This document shows, piece after piece, positions 12,321 through 23,964 of a stretch of DNA of 64,000 nucleotides. Within the stretch, counting starts at the first letter, position 1. Every line of letters begins with the position of its first letter. Under the pieces are notes generated by a model. That model saw nothing but the letters and a program-made list of their open reading frames with translations. It made no database searches and had not been told where the DNA came from. Origin of the DNA: Mesodorylaimus sp. YZB2_4 (taxonomy: Eukaryota; Nematoda; Enoplea; Dorylaimida; Dorylaimidae); the NCBI GenBank assembly GCA_030248295.1, contig JASANH010001153.1:62001-126000 (forward strand). Reading direction: 5' to 3'. A program made the position numbers and the translations under genes.

Positions 12321-14158
12321 ATGAATTTTTTCCCAACATTTTTTCGATGTTAGCTATCATAAATCAATGCAGACACCATAAAAAACCAAGTTCTCCTAAA
12401 CTTACCAGTCCAGTATCGTTGCATGGCCCCGGTTGCCTTCGACACCTTTTTATCGACAAAGCGGTTACAAATGAGTTCGGTGCTCATTTTTTTTTAAAGG
12501 CAGGTTATCACCTATTCTAGCCCTAGAGGATGCTGATCCAGAAGCTCAAATTTAGCAGCTAATTCAGCTTTTCTGGTATCCTTATACAGTTGACTTGCGC
12601 AAGTTGTTTCAGTCCACGAGACCTGCCTTCAACAAAATAATCATAAGTATCGAATAAGCAGCATTATTCTGAAAGCCCAGACTGTCATTCCTACATTTGG
12701 ATATTTTAGGACCCCTGTTTCTTGTTCCTCTTTAACCCTAGTTTATTTACTTCACATATTGACTTTTGCTCGGTGCCAGAGTTACTGTAAGTGCCTAGAG
12801 ACTTCGGTCTCGACTATCTCCCGCCGCCTGGGTGCGCTGGTTACACCTGTGCTATTAGCGATGTTGTGTGAGAATAGGGCCAGGATCTGGTGCCGGGTTC
12901 GGCTGCTGACATGAGTAACAGACTAACAAGGAAAGCAGAACTGGACTAGATAAACGATCAATAAGACTAACAATAAAATATGTCGTTTTGGAATGTTATT
13001 TAACGTCGTGCCGTGTTATAGTAAAATGACCTTCAAAAAAAAACTAGATCGATAGACCAAAACGTTAAGTCAAGGACATAAGATATCTCGCTGTGTAAAA
13101 CTAGAAAAGTATCAGCCAGCCGTTCGTTTAAAAAATAACCTAAGCTACCCTTGTTTTGGGCATTGGTCAAGACGTGGCTCCGGCTCTATTGGAATCCCAG
13201 CCCCTTTTTATTGGGACTGGGATTGGGAACCTGTGCGAGCTGACACGATAAAGAACTTCTTGGCCCTGATGAGTGCCGAACTGATGTACCAAAAGTCTTC
13301 TCTTGCATTTTTGAAGTACAGAATATTCGCCGGGACTATTAAAATCCCATAACTCGCTCCTACTGATCTGCAGTACTCCGTAGTCTCTTCAAATGTGTTC
13401 CCTGGGCGGGTTTTACAGGGGGCTTGCAATTTCTAAATAAGACCTTAGATACGTCCTGGCAAGGCCCAAATTCAGATATCTTTCTCGGGAAGATTACTAG
13501 TTTGAAAAAACAGATACAGTACTGTTTTTCTCTTGGAACTTTTGTCCTAATTTCTTCTTTTTATGGGCACCACTAAGAACTTTGTTTGACTTGCATGCAG
13601 GACCAGTGCTTGGAGGGCTATATGCTGACAAACTTTCCAAACAGCCATGTGAGGGCGAGGGCGTTCACTCGGAGCGGGCTAGTTACTGTTACCCAGAGGC
13701 GTGGTTGGCATCGCGATCTCGCGCCTCATACGGATACTGTACCTCGCCTGACTTTAGCTTGATCTCACTAAGAAAACCGATTTTCTAATGGTCGCTCCAG
13801 GGAAGGATCAGTTAGTTAGGGAGCCTGAGCTCGGGAAACATCTTAACCTATTTGGTGGAATTAGTTGAAACTAATTACGTATATTAATCACCTCACACTT
13901 CTGCTCAGCCCTTTATTTGAGTACGACACACCTGTACGCTTTGTGCCCGCAGATGAAGGTTCGGTTTTGTTAATACCGACAATCAAACCCCCCCATAAAG
14001 TATTCTGTGAGCTGGTACCTACTAGCAGGCACTCGACAGAAACTGTCACAACTTCCACGTTCAACCAAATATCGGTGAATCACAGCTATCACACCTGAGA
14101 GGAGTAAAAACCATAGAATGACTAAACACAACACCAAGAGCATCTGTCGGCAATGTGT
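12321..14158. other. Intergenic, no gene recognised
   Basis: Frames at 13208-13429 (-), 13582-13788 (+) and 13865-14098 (+) are short and show no splice context or recognisable family. The region lies downstream of gene B and of the DEG/ENaC gene, which converge on it. Confidence 0.45.
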
Positions 14159-15964
14159 TCAAATAATCGGTGCCACTTTTGTCATCTTTTCCCGCTCTCT
14201 AAATCGCCAATAGCCATAAACAGCTAAGTAGAACGTAACATGAAAAAAACTGATGACCGACATGCCCCAGTAGAGGCCTACTACATTGCCTAGATCGCAG
14301 AACGTGAGGTAAGAATCCACCTCCTTCGTCTGCTCATACAGGCGATAACTGAGCTCGCTGTAGTACACATGCATCTTGCTGTACATGATATTCTTTTTCT
14401 CCTCCTCAGATTCCAAATCGGAGAAGCTGGGCATACTTGAATACGTCCAGTATCGACAGTGGCATGGACACTTCTGGCTGGTGGAAACTGAGCTACGTAG
14501 ACGACCTTCAATGTCCCTTGCGAGCTGCCTTTTCTGAAAATAGGTTTCACATGTACTGTTCAGTAACTAGGTATGTTTTGCTGATAAACAGGACCAGCCC
14601 CTGATAAGCAGAGCACGGTAAATTCCACCTTGCTTGCCTACAAACGCACTGCTCCAGCGTCCTGTAAAAAACCCCTTGCAATAAGATGAGTAAAAGAACA
14701 AAAAGTCCTGCGTACCAATTCTTTTGTCCTCTCATCATCGTTGTCACTCAGGCCAAGATGCTTCGCAAGATCAGGCGCAGCAATCACATCAGTCAAAGTT
14801 GACTGGACTATTGGACTGCAGACGGCGCTGACGTTGGGGTGATACAAGTAACTGCTAGGTTTACAACCTAAGTAGTCATACACCAAGTCATAGATTAGTC
14901 GTCCAGCACAGTTGATTCCTTGTGCATCGTAATAAAAGTCATTGCTTCCTTTCATGGACAGGTGGCCCGGTTGGGCGCAGTTGGAAATCAGCTTGTGCAT
15001 GACTGGTGTGACCCTGATAAAAGTTTGGGCCCTATCTGGGGCCGTCACCGGCGACTGCGTGGCGCTGTATGGCATAGCATCGACATAAACGCGGAACCCG
15101 TTGTCGGCGACCTCCTCCAACCACGGGAAATCTTCGAGACCCACTTCCGCCTCGATGATCAGACCGCCACTGGGACCCGGCCTGGTCTGCTGGAATGTCC
15201 GACTATGTGGCTGAGCGTTATCGCTGTCAAAATTAAGCTATGACGAGAAAAATATTAACACTGAATGCCTGGACAATATCAGTACTCACCATGAACACGT
15301 AGCATATGCCATCTTCATCCGTTGACTGTATCACGAGTGATGGATCGCAGCAATGGAATTCAACGCCGTTGAACCAACACTTTTTGAACATTTTTCCGCA
15401 GCTCAAAGAAGCCACGCTGGCAAATGTTGAATAGTCTAGCACTTGCGGATTGGCTTGGAGAATTCGCGCAAACTTGAGCAGCAATTTTTGAGAAAAGTGT
15501 CGAGGGCGCATGATCGGGGACATGAACAAGGCGAGCTGCCTGAAAAACTCGTCCCGGGGCAACTGAGTGCTTTCGATGACGGAGTCCGGCACGGTCAGAT
15601 TGTTCATTATAAAAGTCTGATTAAAATAGAGTTGGACGCAGATGGTGACATTGGAAAATGGCAAGGATTCGAGATTTACGAAATCTGCCACTTCGTCTTT
15701 GTACCCTGACTGAAGCCAGTTACGAATTATTTGGCGAATGTAAAATAGCGAGAAACATGATAAAACGGCCAAAGTGAGCAGAAATGTTGCACGAACGACG
15801 GGTATTTGATCACTCAGGGCTTCTTTCCAACCAGCGACACTCACTTTCTCAACGAGATCATCCCAGGCGCGAGTGAGAGGGTCTTTGGTAGGGTCCTCAC
15901 CAGTTTGACGCTCGGTGGTGCTAGTTGCAGGCTGAGGGGCTTCTTTGGCAGACATTGCGGGCAA
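14159..15964 (-). CDS. DEG/ENaC-type sodium channel subunit
   Basis: Exon 1 is 15964-15290 (225 codons), exon 2 15237-14716, exon 3 about 14661-14595 and exon 4 14533-14159, giving about 546 residues. Introns are 52-61 bp where certain. Exon 1 has an intracellular N-terminus, TM1 (about 56-77) and the start of the extracellular domain; a GICYVFM string ends it where family members have GxCYTFN. Exons 2-3 hold spaced cysteines, including CVCRQARWNLPC. Exon 4 has CPCHCRYW, then TM2 GNVVGLYWGMSVISFF with the G-x-S selectivity filter (GMS), then a short basic tail. The His-Gly gating motif before TM1 reads Ala-Gly (SVAGW, 44-45). Exon 2 as given ends in phase 0 but exon 3 needs phase 2. A GT-AG alternative (exon 2 ending 14748, exon 3 starting 14674) restores the frame. 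Confidence 0.88.
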
Positions 15965-16323
15965 ACGCTCCCCTAAAGCAAGCGTGCGGTAGGTGAAGTA
16001 ATAGGTGTATGTAGTAATAGATGATAAAAGGTGTTTTGACCGTGGGGGGGACTGTCCAAGCGCGCATCATTTGACGATAATTGGGTCTATTTGGGACGAG
16101 TGTTTTTCGCTGTTGCTGAGGATACGTTTGTCCGTACCGACAGGGTCATTTAATGTAGGCGATTGAGAATCCCGCGGGTTTGCAGGGCGACCAGTTTCGT
16201 AGGCTCGAAGCGGCATGCGTTTTCAGTAAGCTGATGAGATAAAGTTGATTTGACAAAGGTCAAGCGCTAAGTGTGAAAGTGGAAGGTGGCTTCTGCTAGA
16301 TTCCGATCTTTCCTATTCACGCG

Positions 16324-16920
16324 CAGACCCCGGATCATGTCGGGTCACTTTTTTGAAAGAGTTGGTCAAACGGGTCAAAATAAAGCAATTTAACAAGTTA
16401 CTGCTATCAGCAGTTACGTAAACCTTTTCATATCTGCTCGACTCCAGGATTTGCAAGAGTTTGCTTCATGCATGCATAAATTCTTGAATCCCACGTTTTA
16501 CTATCTGTTTTTATGAAGAATTTACACGCGGCCAATGCGGTAACGTGGAGGGCGTGTATAGTCTCAAAGAAAACAGGTTATAATTATGCGCAACTTCCAA
16601 GAATGCCCAAGATGTAACAAGCACAAGTTTTTCTGAGTAATTTCTGCATAAGAAAGGGTCTCAATCATGAGTTCTCATTCACAATGAGAGTCCTCATTAA
16701 CATTCTAAGCAACTCTGACGAACGGGTGAGCAAAAAAAGTCCAGGCAAGTCAAGAAGTTCTTCTCAGACTATGGCAAGTCCCACCCGGTGAAGTTCTTGG
16801 GTATATACCTTGCAGTAAAAGCCTGGTATTTACTTTGTGCCAAACCCATAAAAATTTGCCCCAATAATAATCCCCTCGACCACTTTACACGTTACATTGC
16901 AAAACAGTCATCCTTTGAAA
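16324..16920 (-). mobile_element. hAT-like element, truncated copy 3
   Basis: Begins AGACCCCGGATCATGTCGGG and continues with cgggtcacttttttgaaag, gtcaaacgggtcaaaa and the cttcatgcatgcata block shared with copies 1 and 2. The far terminus is missing; similarity fades near 16920. It lies about 360 bp upstream of the DEG/ENaC start codon. Confidence 0.65.
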
Positions 16921-17956
16921 ATAGCTTGTCACATCATTAGGCAGGCTACTAGGCAAAATTGTGAAGCGGATGAGGTCATTGAGCAGTGTGATGCTTGTTG
17001 GCGCAGTTCATTGGTTTGTCAGCTATTTGAGATACTGTAGCACGGCGTAGTAGGCTGTAGTAGCAAAAATTTTCGCCTTTCGTCGGAAAAGCACGAGAGA
17101 AGTTTTTAAGGCCAAAACTGTGGATCAAGCAATCCATCACTTAGACATCGAATATCCAAGCGGAATGGTCAAGAGGCTTGTGGCAGAATTTCAACTTTGC
17201 TTGTGCGGGCACATTTGGGCATCAAAGCCCACGCTTCCTGCGTCTAGCAAAAGGCGCTGCTACTCGTATCTGCAAAAACAGGAAACACATATGTTCCCCC
17301 CTCATGATTGAGTGCTTTGTTCAGGATGCACCCTAAAGCCCGCAGTATACTTCGATACGATGCGTCAAATAAGATTGGCATGTGACACTTTTGGGAGAAC
17401 CGACAATGTGCAGTAAAAGGGTGCCTAAAACCTCGCATCGAACTATGAATGATGAATCCGTAGTTTAAAACGTTTTTGGGTCGCTTGATTATTTTGCCCG
17501 CCATTATATGCCAATGTCGCTAATCTTGATTTGGTTGGCTTAGGACTGGACTCGTGACACCTTGGCTTACTTATATATTACGAGTGCCAAACCACGCTGT
17601 ATTATACAAGGCTGCTTGTGTCTTTTGCAAAGTGACAGGACTAGACCGAGCAGCAAAGTGTGAAACATTTTAGAAGTCAGTCTGAAATGGTCGTCTGCCT
17701 TTATAAACCCTTTAACTACGGTATGACATTGGATGGTAAAAAAGCACTTCCATTGGGCACACTAGACAGTCAGCTGGTGTGTAAACGCATCCTGTGCTCT
17801 ACTACTCTGAGATGTGCTCCGCAAACCAACTAAGCACAGACTGAACGCTAACCAACGCACAGTAAATTAGATAGCAGTGCCCTGTGACAAAAAAAACGCA
17901 GAAATAATACTACGCTGGGACTGCAATATCCCTACGGCAAAAAGACGTGGATTTGT
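16921..17956. other. Intergenic, no gene recognised
   Basis: Frames 17120-17311 (+) and 17244-17504 (-) overlap each other and resemble nothing known to me. No polyadenylation signal was found for the minus-strand gene that ends at 17957. Confidence 0.45.
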
Positions 17957-20295
17957 TCAAGCTTTTTTGTTCTCGGCCAGGGTCAGGTTGAAATTGTAAT
18001 GGACGTATGCTTCAGGGCAGCAAGGGTATACCGTCTGCACACGTTCGTACTTGACATCTGGAAAACAGAAACTTTTCAGAATTCCAAAGAGTCTAAGCAC
18101 CTGTAACCTGTCCTGGCAGGCGAAGGAGGGAGGAGGCCGACCGAAGTCAGCGCGACAAAACCCTCGACCGGAGCAGGCAAGTCTTGCGACTATACCTACG
18201 GCTGAAACATCAACCCGAGGGGTTGACTTATCCAAGCCAGGGGAGAGTATCGATTACTCTCTCCCACTCGCCATGGCCTACCAGGTATGAGGGTTACACA
18301 CCGCAGCATACAGAACTTGTGAATAGGGACCGCTTCGGTGCGACTTTGGATGCATGATTTGACAAGCTGTGCTGATTTCAGGGTGAAATTTTGTAGGGAT
18401 TTCAGTGAGGGAATTTTTAGGGGTAGTAGGGGGTTAATATCAAATTAGGCAGGCGCGCTTTATCGACTACCACCGTGTTCATGTACGTTTGACCTTGGCA
18501 ATCCCTAATGACCCGAGCAAAAACATAGGTTGCCCAGAAGCATTCAAAACGACGTGTGCATCACTTCCGCAACTAAATCCAAACCTAATCATAAGAAACC
18601 TCACAACAACGGCCAGTGTACCTGACAGCGTCCACTTATCCGAAGGTTTGGATACGATTAAATGGTCGATTGTTGAATTGCCGTGATCTTGGAGATCCAG
18701 CTCCCCCACGCTGTATACCCACGAGCCCAATTTTATACCGCAGGTCATATTCTTTGGTTGACCAGCAACTTCGGGTGCTGGATAGCAACGAATTTTAAGT
18801 TTTCGTAGTGGGATCCATGTGACCGATCCGTCGTGTGATATAACTACTCGAACTGTGGCGGTCGTGTCGAGCTCCATAGTCTCCCTAAAAATTTTTCGAA
18901 CTCACAAAAAATAGAAAAATCCAAAGAGAAATCAACAAGAACTTACCCCCGATAGAGAAATATATCTGGCAGCCAAATGACCGGATCCTTCGTCGCAGTA
19001 AAGGGCAAGATTTTGATGGAATGGATGTCCCCGTAATCGGATGGATTCCAGCGCAAGCTCACATCAGTCCAAATCTACAAGGCACAGGAGTTTATTGATT
19101 CGATGCCACCACTTCAGCATGCTCTTACCAGTTTTAACCAACTGTGTATATCAAACACGTTTCCTTGGGCCTGAAAATGATTCTGCTGTGAGAGTGCACC
19201 CATTTTCTGTTAGAGCCTTACTTCTAGGATGTCTACTAAGCCGATACCCAACTTGACAGTGACCGCGTCTTCGTGCGCCAGCACTGGGCGAACTCTCGGG
19301 TCGTAATCTCGCAACAGTCTTTTGACTAATTTCGTTTCCACATCGTTAGCAATGCCTGGAGATGAACAAAAGGGTTTGGTTTCATCGTACTATGTGCCCG
19401 CATTACTTTTGGGCTTATCGTTGCAGTATTTTTTCTACAACATGCGCCGACTGATCGGGATATCCCCACCTTTCATCCGGAGCTTAAACAAAATTTCTAT
19501 GTCTCCAAGGTGTCCGACCCCACAATTGACTGATCCGACAGGGTAGATCGTTCCCCCGTTCTGATCCGTCTGGGCGTTGGTCTGTTTTCCCGTGAGCCTT
19601 GGGAGGGACCATAATGGAGAGCGATTAGAAAAGTTTTGGGGGGGGGGGGGGCCCCGCGCAAGTTTTCTGCATCCTTGCTGAAATTTTTTTCCTTGGATAG
19701 GGTCGAGATAGGAATTTAGTCTGAAGGTCCAATCGGTTAATGCTCGGCCGACCTGGGGATGCTTGGCGACCTGGAGATAACGGGCGTACCCCACCATCTC
19801 CCCTCCCACTTCCCCCCCCCCCCCCCCCCCCGCGACAGAATGAAAGTGGAATCCCAATGCCCATGTGCAACAAATGTAGTGAAACGGAGGAGGTCCAAAT
19901 TACTGGCGGCAGCATCAGAAGCTTTCTGAATGTAGTGCCATCGGTCAATAGTTTTTCTTGCATGAGCTGCGTACCTCCCAAAAGCAAAATAGGGTCGTGG
20001 CCCAGCGGGTGAAGGACGTCTGCCTCTCTCGCTGGGTGCGCACTTACAGGGGAGGGTTCGACTACCCCCTCGGTACAAAATGATTATCAAATATGTGTTC
20101 CCTAGCCCTCGAGTGGACAGACTGGATGGATGCCTTGGCTGTGGATAAAGTAAGGCGTGACATGACAAATGAAGATTAAAATGTCCACATGGAAATAGGC
20201 ATACTGATTGTACTCGTGGAGTCCTTGTGGCACTCACCGTATGCACAAAGCAGAATCCCAACGAAAATGGAGACACGAAATGTCAAAGAAGTCAT
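17957..20295 (-). CDS. Secreted acetylcholine-binding-protein-like Cys-loop domain
   Basis: Six exons (20295-20238, 19355-19222, 19185-19129, 19074-18947, 18884-18622, 18057-17957) join in consistent phase to 741 nt, 246 residues. A signal peptide (1-19) leads into a complete nicotinic-type ligand-binding domain: LLRDYDPRVRP, IWTDVSLRWNPSDYG (84-98), WLPDIFLY (117-124), Cys-loop C159-C174, KLGSWVYS (177-184) and loop C YPCCPEAY (224-231). The aromatic box is intact: Y124, W181, Y224, Y231 and W85, with the vicinal C226-C227. The Cys-loop lacks the FPxD that receptors use to contact the pore, and the frame stops 15 codons after loop C, with no TM1 and no donor site in between. Known soluble AChBPs bind ACh as pentamers. 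N-glycosylation sequons lie at N171, N195 and N237. Intron 3 is 36 bp. Confidence 0.85.
18102..18300 (+). mobile_element. MITE with TGTAACC ends, in AChBP-like intron 5
   Basis: About 200 bp starting tgtaacctgtcctggcaggc and ending taccaggtatgagggttaca, so the ends are inverted. Internally it has ccgaccgaagtc, ctgaaacatcaacccgagg and the gagagtatcgattactctctc hairpin. Copies occur at 45735-45911, 51575-51772 and 57643-57833. Confidence 0.65.
19356..20237 (-). other. AChBP-like intron 1 with SINE and G/C homopolymers
   Basis: An 882-bp intron between the signal-peptide exon and the first domain exon. It holds a tRNA-derived SINE (about 19990-20165), a run of 13 G at about 19638-19650 and a run of 16 C at about 19815-19830. 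The long Gly/Pro/Arg-rich open frames across it come from the homopolymers and the SINE and are not exons. Confidence 0.7.
19990..20165 (+). repeat. tRNA-derived SINE, family 1
   Basis: An RNA polymerase III A box (gtggcccagcgggt, about 19995) and B box (gggttcgactacc, about 20053) are followed by a shared body: atgattatcaaatatgtg, agccctcgagtg, ggctgtggataaagta and a gacatgac tail. Similar copies lie at 24975, 46667 and 48805 (+) and 52640 (-). Confidence 0.65.
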
Positions 20296-21860
20296 TATGA
20301 AAAAGAGGTTTTAATGATAAGGTTCAGAATCGACTGACAAGTCGCTTTTGAGGCAAATTTTTCTGGCTTTACGCCTGGCTCACAAAAAAATCTCAAAAAG
20401 GTCAAATTTTTTGATCGAGCAATCTATCATTCAATTTGGATATTTTGTGGGGATGGTGGTGGGATTTCAACAACGCTTGGCTGCAATGTCTTCATTTTAG
20501 GACTAGCAGCTGTGCAGAAGAAAAGAATTTCTGAGCCTTGATCGAGCGATGCCAGCAACAATCACTCAACTAGGACGATGATGGAGTGCTGTTATGTTCG
20601 GTTTGAATATCGAGGATATAAGAAAACATTTCCAAAGACTGCTTGGGGTTTTTGCCAGGAGCTGGACTTGCTTACTGCGTATGTCGGTGTTATGGGAGGG
20701 CACAGCGCACAGTGCCATACAGTAACGTTATGCATGCTACTGTGGCTGCAGACCACAAAAATTGCACAATTTCCTTTTGCAATTTCTCAAGCCACTTTTA
20801 ACGAATGGGGTAGGCTTGCAAGCTCTTAGTATGTACCGTACATAGAGTGGATGTACCAGTGGCATCCATTTTACGCATGGTATTACACAGAGTGGATGCG
20901 GTCAGTAAATCGGACGCTCAGCTTCCGATCTATTGGGCAAAATACAGCTAAGGAGAAAAAAACCAAGGCCCAGCCCCGTTTTGCGTGGTCAAGGAAGGCC
21001 GCGCAGACGACACACAAGGTGAACGACCACTGCGCATCCATTTTGTCCTCCAGAGCTGACGATCAGCTTTGTGTTGCGAGACATAAATATGGCGCCAGTT
21101 GATAACTGCGTGGTAACACCACAAGGGCCAAAGGGCCGACCCTGTAGGCCCCAAGGACTATTGCTGGCCAGGTCCGACATTGGGTCCCAAAACCAAACCC
21201 ATTTTTTGGGTTTTCGGGTTGAGTTGGACTTTTTGGCAGAGTGGTTTTGGGTTGTGGAGGCTGACCTTTTGTCGAACCCAACCCAAAAAACCACTTTTCC
21301 ACTTGGGGTCAGTAGCATGCGGTTGCTTGGCACAGCGTTTTGAAGCCACTGCGACATGATGTCTGTTGGTTTCGAATCGGCAGATGCTGGTGTTTCAAAA
21401 AACTTTTTCACTGCCCCTAGCTAGTCTTTTCAACATGTCAGTCTGACTGCGACGGAACTGAAAAATCATCTGTCAGCAGATGATATCGAGCTCTGACCTG
21501 ATATCATGTCGACTCACAGTTAGAGATCAGGTCAGTCAGGTCCTAATTTTGAAAGTTTGGAAGCTTGATCGGTCAGAGCCCATGAATAAGCTTCTTGATT
21601 TTTAGCAGGGGTGGGCTTGCGTTTTTGGCTGGGTTTAGAGAGTGATTGAAACAGGTATTTCCTGCAAATTTATTCATAGAATAGTGTGAAATTATGTCTG
21701 CGAGAGGCCAGTTTTGCAAAACAATTGACTCCTCCTCACCCCATTCGGGCGATTTGCGCTTATCATTGAACTCTAAATTATAGCATATTTATGCAATTTT
21801 TTCTGTCGGCCCCCTGAAACCCCGAAATCCTGTGTACTCGAGTGAACTGACATGAGCCAC
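20296..21860. other. Intergenic, with AACCC-word tract
   Basis: No gene recognised. At about 21170-21310 the word AACCCA or TGGGTT is repeated in both orientations (caaaaccaaacccatttttt, gaacccaacccaaaaaa), like the other short-word element ends in this window. Overlapping frames on both strands at 20948-21411 are products of this tract. Confidence 0.45.
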
Positions 21861-21989
21861 TGCAGCTTTATTGGCGGGTGAATATGATGACGAGAGACCA
21901 GCATATCCTTGTTCGAGGAACAAGAATTGTGAGATTAGTGCCTCGCTCGAAAGCTCGTAAAGGGAATGGTCGTTGATATATGACCAGAA

Positions 21990-23245
21990 CACTTCTCAAG
22001 TTAATCATCTGTTTTTGATGGCTCACGGCCGCTGCGTGGACCACTGTTTTGTAGATCTTCCCCTTGAGCTTGTCCAGCATCCGTCGGTCGCAGAAGACAT
22101 CTATCTCCTGGCGCCACTTCATCCATTCCGCTTGTATTCTTGCTCAGACGTCAAACTGCAGCTCACGGCCGGATCAGTTCTGTATGTTTCGGTTAGGTTT
22201 CGGTTTCGGTTCGGTTCAATTTTTTGGTCCGGGAGCACTGGGTTTTTCCAGTGCAATTTAGCCTTAGCTTAGACCATTATCTGTGATATTTTACCTCCAC
22301 AAAACATGCTGCATAGCAAATCGCCATCATAGAAGATTCAAGCAAGCCACATTTTACGCTGAATAATTACATGAATTCTGATCAATCAGTACGTTCGCGC
22401 GTAAGCACACCTTCATTGCCACTAAGCTGGGGTTTGAGTCGAGCGAGCTAGGTGTTACCAGGTCTGAAACGCAATAATGCCCCAGATGCAGTTTCAGATT
22501 GCCCTAAAACTCAACTTCCAAAAAAATGCAAAGAAGGCCATTGAAAAAAACCGCTTCCCAGACGCCGAACAGCATTCTAAGCGAGCCATTATGGCCCATT
22601 TGAATACCATATCAGTATTAAAAGGCGCCTAAAACTTCCATTGCTTCGGCGAGATCCAGCCAGCGTCTCATCATTGAAAACACCCTTTGAATCAACGGCA
22701 TTGTCGAGAGAGCTAAGACAAAGTGCCAATATCTAAAGATGCCCTCAAAAAACCCTGGAAATCTCAGATTGCCCTACTGTAGAAGTGTCCTGCCCGAAAA
22801 AGTGCCCTGACAGGTTACAATTCCCCAGATGTAGGCGATTGCCCTGCACCTGGCGGCAACATTGCGGCCAGTGATCCGCTGCCTGCGTGCTGCTAGCGTG
22901 GTGGAAAGGCTTGTGTATCCATTGCTCCAGTGTTGCGCGACACCAGGTGCTTGGTGCGCCATGGAACCGAAACAATGTCGATTCGGTGCACCGAACCGAA
23001 ATCTCGGTTCCACCTCTTTCGGCTCGATTCTCGGAACCGAACCGAACCGAGAACCGAACCGATTGAACCGAACCGATCCGCGCGTGAACTGCAGCACTTC
23101 CGTCGTGGCTGATGATTGAACCCAGGAACTTGGATTTCTCACATTTCTTGACTTCTTCGTTATCGACTGATGGTGCCATCGGTCTAAGGCCACCCTCCAG
23201 GTTTTCTTGAGTAAGCTGTAGGCCATATCCATCTACCAATCTTTC
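21990..23245 (-). pseudogene. Non-LTR retrotransposon reverse transcriptase remnant
   Basis: Minus-strand translation of 23245-23096 includes LVDGYGLQLTQENLEG and KCEKSKFLGSIISHDGS. After the 925-bp insertion at 22163-23087 it resumes with EWMKWRQEIDVFCDRRM and LDKLKGKIYKTVVHAAA (22162-21990). These match the usual C-terminal part of LINE reverse transcriptases (YLGs.i..dG; klKgkiYrtvvrpa). An in-frame stop and the insertion show it is dead. Only this domain fragment is present. Confidence 0.7.
22163..23087 (+). mobile_element. CCGAAC-word hAT-like element nested in LINE remnant
   Basis: Starts TCACGGCCGGATC and ends GATCCGCGCGTGA (inverted ends). An exact 8-bp target duplication ACTGCAGC lies at 22155-22162 and 23088-23095. 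Subterminal regions are built from ggtttcggttcgg on the left (22188-22220) and the complementary accgaaccga words on the right (22970-23080). Length 925 bp, with no transposase. Removing the element and one target copy rejoins the flanking reverse transcriptase sequence. Confidence 0.8.
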
Positions 23246-23964
23246 CATAGCTGATTATCCCTCTGGGTCGCTGTTCAGGTCTCACTAGCGAGGAAAACAT
23301 CGCCGCTACCTATCTACCAGAAATTATTCTACAAAACCACTTGTTCTACAGTAAGGGCCGCTTAGCAACAGTTTCCCAGAATCAGGCACAATTTATTTTT
23401 ATGATCTCCGCAATCGACACATCCACGTGTTTTAAAACTCGCGCCAAGAGATATACATACAACTCAGACTGTTCGCCAGTCAATATCACTCACTAAGTTT
23501 TTTAATTGCCTGACTAATGTTAGAAAAAAAACAAGAAGTTGTAATTTTAAACAAACAGTATAACCGGAATTTTCAACAGTGGGAATTAACACCTGGAACT
23601 ATTAGAACTAGACGCAGTTTATTTACTAGGTGAGAAATACGCATTGACCCCGGGGTGAGGTGCCAGCCGCTATTTCGTTCGATACATGTGATGGAGACGG
23701 TGTTTGACAGGCGTGACCGAGAAACGTTCTCACTCATGCCATAACTGATCTTGTCGTGTTCTCGTCAGTGTCGCATCGCTGTTCGACATTTCACGCTTGT
23801 TTGCTTTTGACTAACAAGGCATTGCTATCAGTCTCCCACCCACAAAACTGCTCATTCCCATCTGTCGGACTCACTGCTGCACATAACATCGTAAAACGTG
23901 TCCTGGCTTGTTATCGGCCCAGGCATTCGGGCGACCACATATTTGTGAGTAGAGCGCTCGAAAA

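Noticed and set aside
14638..15144. 168-residue frame taken as a separate gene
   Set aside because: It is exon 2 of the DEG/ENaC gene read through the following intron.
20053..20065. tRNA gene suggested by the B box ggttcgact
   Set aside because: No cloverleaf can be formed; the box belongs to a SINE with repeated copies in the window.
19435..20276. Long overlapping frames with Gly/Pro/Arg runs
   Set aside because: They lie in intron 1 of the AChBP-like gene and owe their length to G and C homopolymers and a SINE.
22745..23248. 167-residue minus-strand frame as a full gene
   Set aside because: It fuses a LINE reverse transcriptase fragment with the CCGAAC repeat tract of the nested element.
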